From Candidatus Woesearchaeota archaeon (GTDB lineage: Archaea > Nanobdellota > Nanobdellia > SCGC-AAA011-G17 > GW2011-AR17), in contig JACQSW010000084.1 of assembly GCA_016211095.1 (NCBI GenBank), positions 1 to 6,605 on the forward strand: 6,605 nucleotides of DNA, written 5' to 3'. Both the position numbers and the translations under genes were made by a program. The notes under the pieces were generated by a model. That model made no database searches and was not told the origin of the DNA. It was given only the letters and a program-made list of their open reading frames with translations. The stretch's first letter is position 1. The number at the start of each line of letters is the position of its first letter. This document shows positions 4,471 through 6,605 of the stretch, piece after piece.

Positions 4471-6605
4471 ATGGTGGAAAAAGCAAATTATTCGAAACTG
4501 ATAATTCTGTTAGCGGTTTTAGTAGTTAGTATTATAACAGGTGCTTTTTCTGTTTTTGCTGATATAAGGACAATTTGCTCATCAGGATGCAACTACACAG
4601 ACATTTCTGCTGCTCTAGTTGCAGAAAACGGAACCACCATTGTAGACTTAGATATTTACCTAAATGACCCAAACGCTAATTATGAAGTTAATATGAGCTC
4701 ACGATTCATTATTTCCCAAGCCGGCGTAGGCAGTTTTGATCTTATTTTAAATGCTTCAAACTTAACATTAAACTTAAACAATTCAGAACTATACGGATCA
4801 ACTGGTTTGGGTAGGCGGGGATACGCAATTGCAGCATCCAACAAATACAATCTTACTTTAAAAAATGGGAACGTGTCTGGATTTCATTACCCCGTCAATC
4901 TTAGCTTTGTGCGAAATGTGACAATAGAGAACATCACGATAGATAACAGCGCATTTGACTTGCTTAGCATACATGACTCGAACAACATTAATATAAGTTC
5001 GTCAACGTTTACTAACGGCCAAGGAGGGATAGTAATAACTAGCCCCTCAGAAATGTCTCATGATATAATAATTGCGAACAGCCAATTTTTTGCTGGAAGC
5101 CATGCGCGAATAGAGATATATAATGCTGACGGTTCCATGCCGGCTTATTATGTAACAGTTAAGAATAATAACCTTTCAAGTAGTTTTCATTGTTTACAGA
5201 CAACAGCCAACTATGTGGTTTTTATAAATAACACCTGCAGCTACGCCACTCAAACTACTGGAACCGGAGGGATATTTGCTATAAACCTAAGCAATGCTGT
5301 GGTGGCGAATAATACTTTTTACGAAAACGTTGTGCATATAGTTGCTCAGTTCTTAAGAAATTCTACAATCAATAACAACGTATTCAACTATTCAAAAAGA
5401 AATATTATCAGTGCTCCTGAAGTTATTAATGGCAGTGTGATAATAGCTGATGGCGCGAATAACTATTCAACCTTCTCTAATAATATTGTTGCTAACAGTT
5501 TTTATAATGGGCTTATATTAAGGGAATTGACAGCTACAATGGCTGGACATAACAACGGTGTTAAGGTTCTTAATAATACTTTTATTAATTCGAGCAAGGG
5601 GCACGACATTTATATTGTGCAGCAGGATCCGGCGCAGACTGTTTTAAATGCAAAAATCTCGCTCAACCACTTTTATGGAAGCGGGATACTGGATGATGTT
5701 CCTGGCCACAACGAGTTTTGTGTTCCAACAATAATTGGGCAAGATGTTGCTTTAAATTCGTCAGGCGGAATAAGCAAAGCTAGCACAAATGGGACTCAGA
5801 TAGGCGCTGGATATGAAAATTTGAATGAAAGCGCAGCTATTGACGGTCTTTATTCGACGATGTGGGCTTCTTCCGGATCCGATGCTGTTAATCAATGGCT
5901 AGAAATTGATTTGAGAACTAATCAAACGATTATGCGGGCAAAAATTGTGTGGGTTGGAACCTACGGCAGCACAAATTGGAGTTTCCAATACAGCACAGAT
6001 GACACAAACTGGAATAATCACACAACCACATTCGGCCTTTACGCTAACGAAAGCAGCTGTACAGTTAGCGGAGGAAACTTAGACGGTTCTATCTTTGGAT
6101 GCAAACCGGCCATCATTAACAACATTAATGTTACTGCAAGGTATTGGCGGGTGCTGCAAATTGGCGGAAATGATTATGCACAGCACATAAATAATACTAT
6201 TGGGATATGGGAGTTTGAGTTGTATAATACTTCGACAAAGGGTTTTCAAGGTAACTTCTATGCGGATAGTGTTGCTGCAGGAAACATAAGTAGTTATGAT
6301 TGTGGGGCAGTTAATGTAACTAATCCGGATGTTAATAGTAATCAAACAGGTAATGCAAATTTTAGTTGGAAGAAGCAGGACAGTTCAAAAACTATTAATT
6401 ATACTTTGCAGTATTCTAATGATAGTGGCACAACTTGGTTCAGTATAACTGCAACGACTGCTTTGAGTTATTTGTGGGATACGTCTGGTTTGGCAGACTT
6501 AACAACTTACTTGTTAAAAGTGATTCCTTTTGACGGAACTTTTAATGCGACAAGTGACCAAAGCGCAGCTGCGTTCACAATAAGCAATCCCCCATTAATC
6601 GATTA
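4471..6605 (+). CDS. Secreted surface protein: beta-helix, discoidin-like and FN3-like domains (3' end outside window)
   Basis: The frame is open for 711 codons to the right edge, so the C-terminus is missing. ATG 4471 is the first start after an in-frame TAG at 4447-4449 and fits the TATA box. Residues 1-30 are a Sec signal peptide (Lys4 and Lys9, a hydrophobic core about 10-26, likely cut after VFA at 28-30). Residues 31-84 hold a CSSGC motif (Cys36, Cys40). About 85-405 is a right-handed parallel beta-helix: short strands ending in NNTF, NNVF, NSFY and NNTFIN turns recurring roughly every 20-30 residues, as in NosD/pectate-lyase-like folds. About 445-588 is a discoidin (F5/8 type C)-like domain: AIDG (456-459), STMWAS (462-467), QWLEIDL (475-481), ARYWRVL (556-562), IGIWEFELY (577-585). 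About 611-706 resembles fibronectin type III. There are about 39 N-glycosylation sequons. The likely role is surface adhesion or carbohydrate binding. No catalytic residues are recognised; the exact role is unknown. Confidence 0.92.
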   Translation, partial: MVEKANYSKLIILLAVLVVSIITGAFSVFADIRTICSSGCNYTDISAALVAENGTTIVDLDIYLNDPNANYEVNMSSRFIISQAGVGSFDLILNASNLTLNLNNSELYGSTGLGRRGYAIAASNKYNLTLKNGNVSGFHYPVNLSFVRNVTIENITIDNSAFDLLSIHDSNNINISSSTFTNGQGGIVITSPSEMSHDIIIANSQFFAGSHARIEIYNADGSMPAYYVTVKNNNLSSSFHCLQTTANYVVFINNTCSYATQTTGTGGIFAINLSNAVVANNTFYENVVHIVAQFLRNSTINNNVFNYSKRNIISAPEVINGSVIIADGANNYSTFSNNIVANSFYNGLILRELTATMAGHNNGVKVLNNTFINSSKGHDIYIVQQDPAQTVLNAKISLNHFYGSGILDDVPGHNEFCVPTIIGQDVALNSSGGISKASTNGTQIGAGYENLNESAAIDGLYSTMWASSGSDAVNQWLEIDLRTNQTIMRAKIVWVGTYGSTNWSFQYSTDDTNWNNHTTTFGLYANESSCTVSGGNLDGSIFGCKPAIINNINVTARYWRVLQIGGNDYAQHINNTIGIWEFELYNTSTKGFQGNFYADSVAAGNISSYDCGAVNVTNPDVNSNQTGNANFSWKKQDSSKTINYTLQYSNDSGTTWFSITATTALSYLWDTSGLADLTTYLLKVIPFDGTFNATSDQSAAAFTISNPPLID

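Noticed and set aside
4311..4529. Possible small membrane protein of 72 residues between the platform gene and the surface gene
   Set aside because: It overlaps the end of the platform gene, crosses both terminators and the promoter, and overlaps the signal-peptide region of the surface gene; its hydrophobicity comes from T-runs.
6079..6345. Minus-strand open frame of 88 residues opposite the surface protein
   Set aside because: It is antisense to the discoidin/FN3 junction, which reads as clear domain sequence on the + strand; there is no promoter or ribosome site for it.
4471..6605. Surface protein as a pilin or pilus-machine substrate
   Set aside because: The N-terminus is a Sec signal with an AxA-like cut site (VFA), not a class III signal with a cleavage site before the hydrophobic core; proximity to the pilus genes alone does not support this.

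Overview
The window looks like part of an archaeal chromosome, most plausibly from a small-genome, AT-rich lineage such as DPANN. The evidence is an archaeal-type (FlaI/CpaF-like) secretion ATPase, two TadB/TadC-like platform proteins, an archaeal TATA-box promoter with a near-leaderless start, oligo-T terminators, and a large sequon-rich surface protein. Lineage assignment below Archaea is inference. All five stop codons in the window are TAA. Everything identified is on the + strand.

Positions 1-4333 are one tightly packed gene cluster for a type IV pilus-like (archaeal T4P/Tad-like) assembly or secretion machine. The order is: the 3' end of a small two-helix membrane protein (1-291); a membrane-anchored winged-helix protein with a very basic N-terminus (293-1003); the secretion/assembly ATPase (973-2448, overlapping the previous gene by 31 bases and preceded by a strong Shine-Dalgarno); and two consecutive T2SSF/TadC-like inner-membrane platform proteins (2467-3354 and 3359-4333). 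The gaps are 1, -31, 18 and 4 bases, so the genes are very likely co-transcribed. The ATPase would power movement of subunits through the paired platform proteins. The winged-helix membrane protein is probably a cytoplasm-facing accessory of the same machine. No prepilin and no prepilin peptidase lie in the window.

Positions 4334-4470 are the only real intergenic region. It carries two tandem A-tract/T-tract elements that look like archaeal terminators, followed by a TATA-box promoter positioned for a leader of only about ten bases.

From 4471 to the right edge runs a separate open frame of 711 residues with no stop in the window. It is a Sec-exported, probably heavily glycosylated surface protein with a right-handed parallel beta-helix, then a discoidin (F5/8 type C)-like domain, then a fibronectin type III-like domain. 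It is likely an adhesin, carbohydrate-binding protein or cell-envelope protein. Its link to the pilus cluster is positional only. I found no tRNA, rRNA, CRISPR array, insertion sequence or riboswitch.
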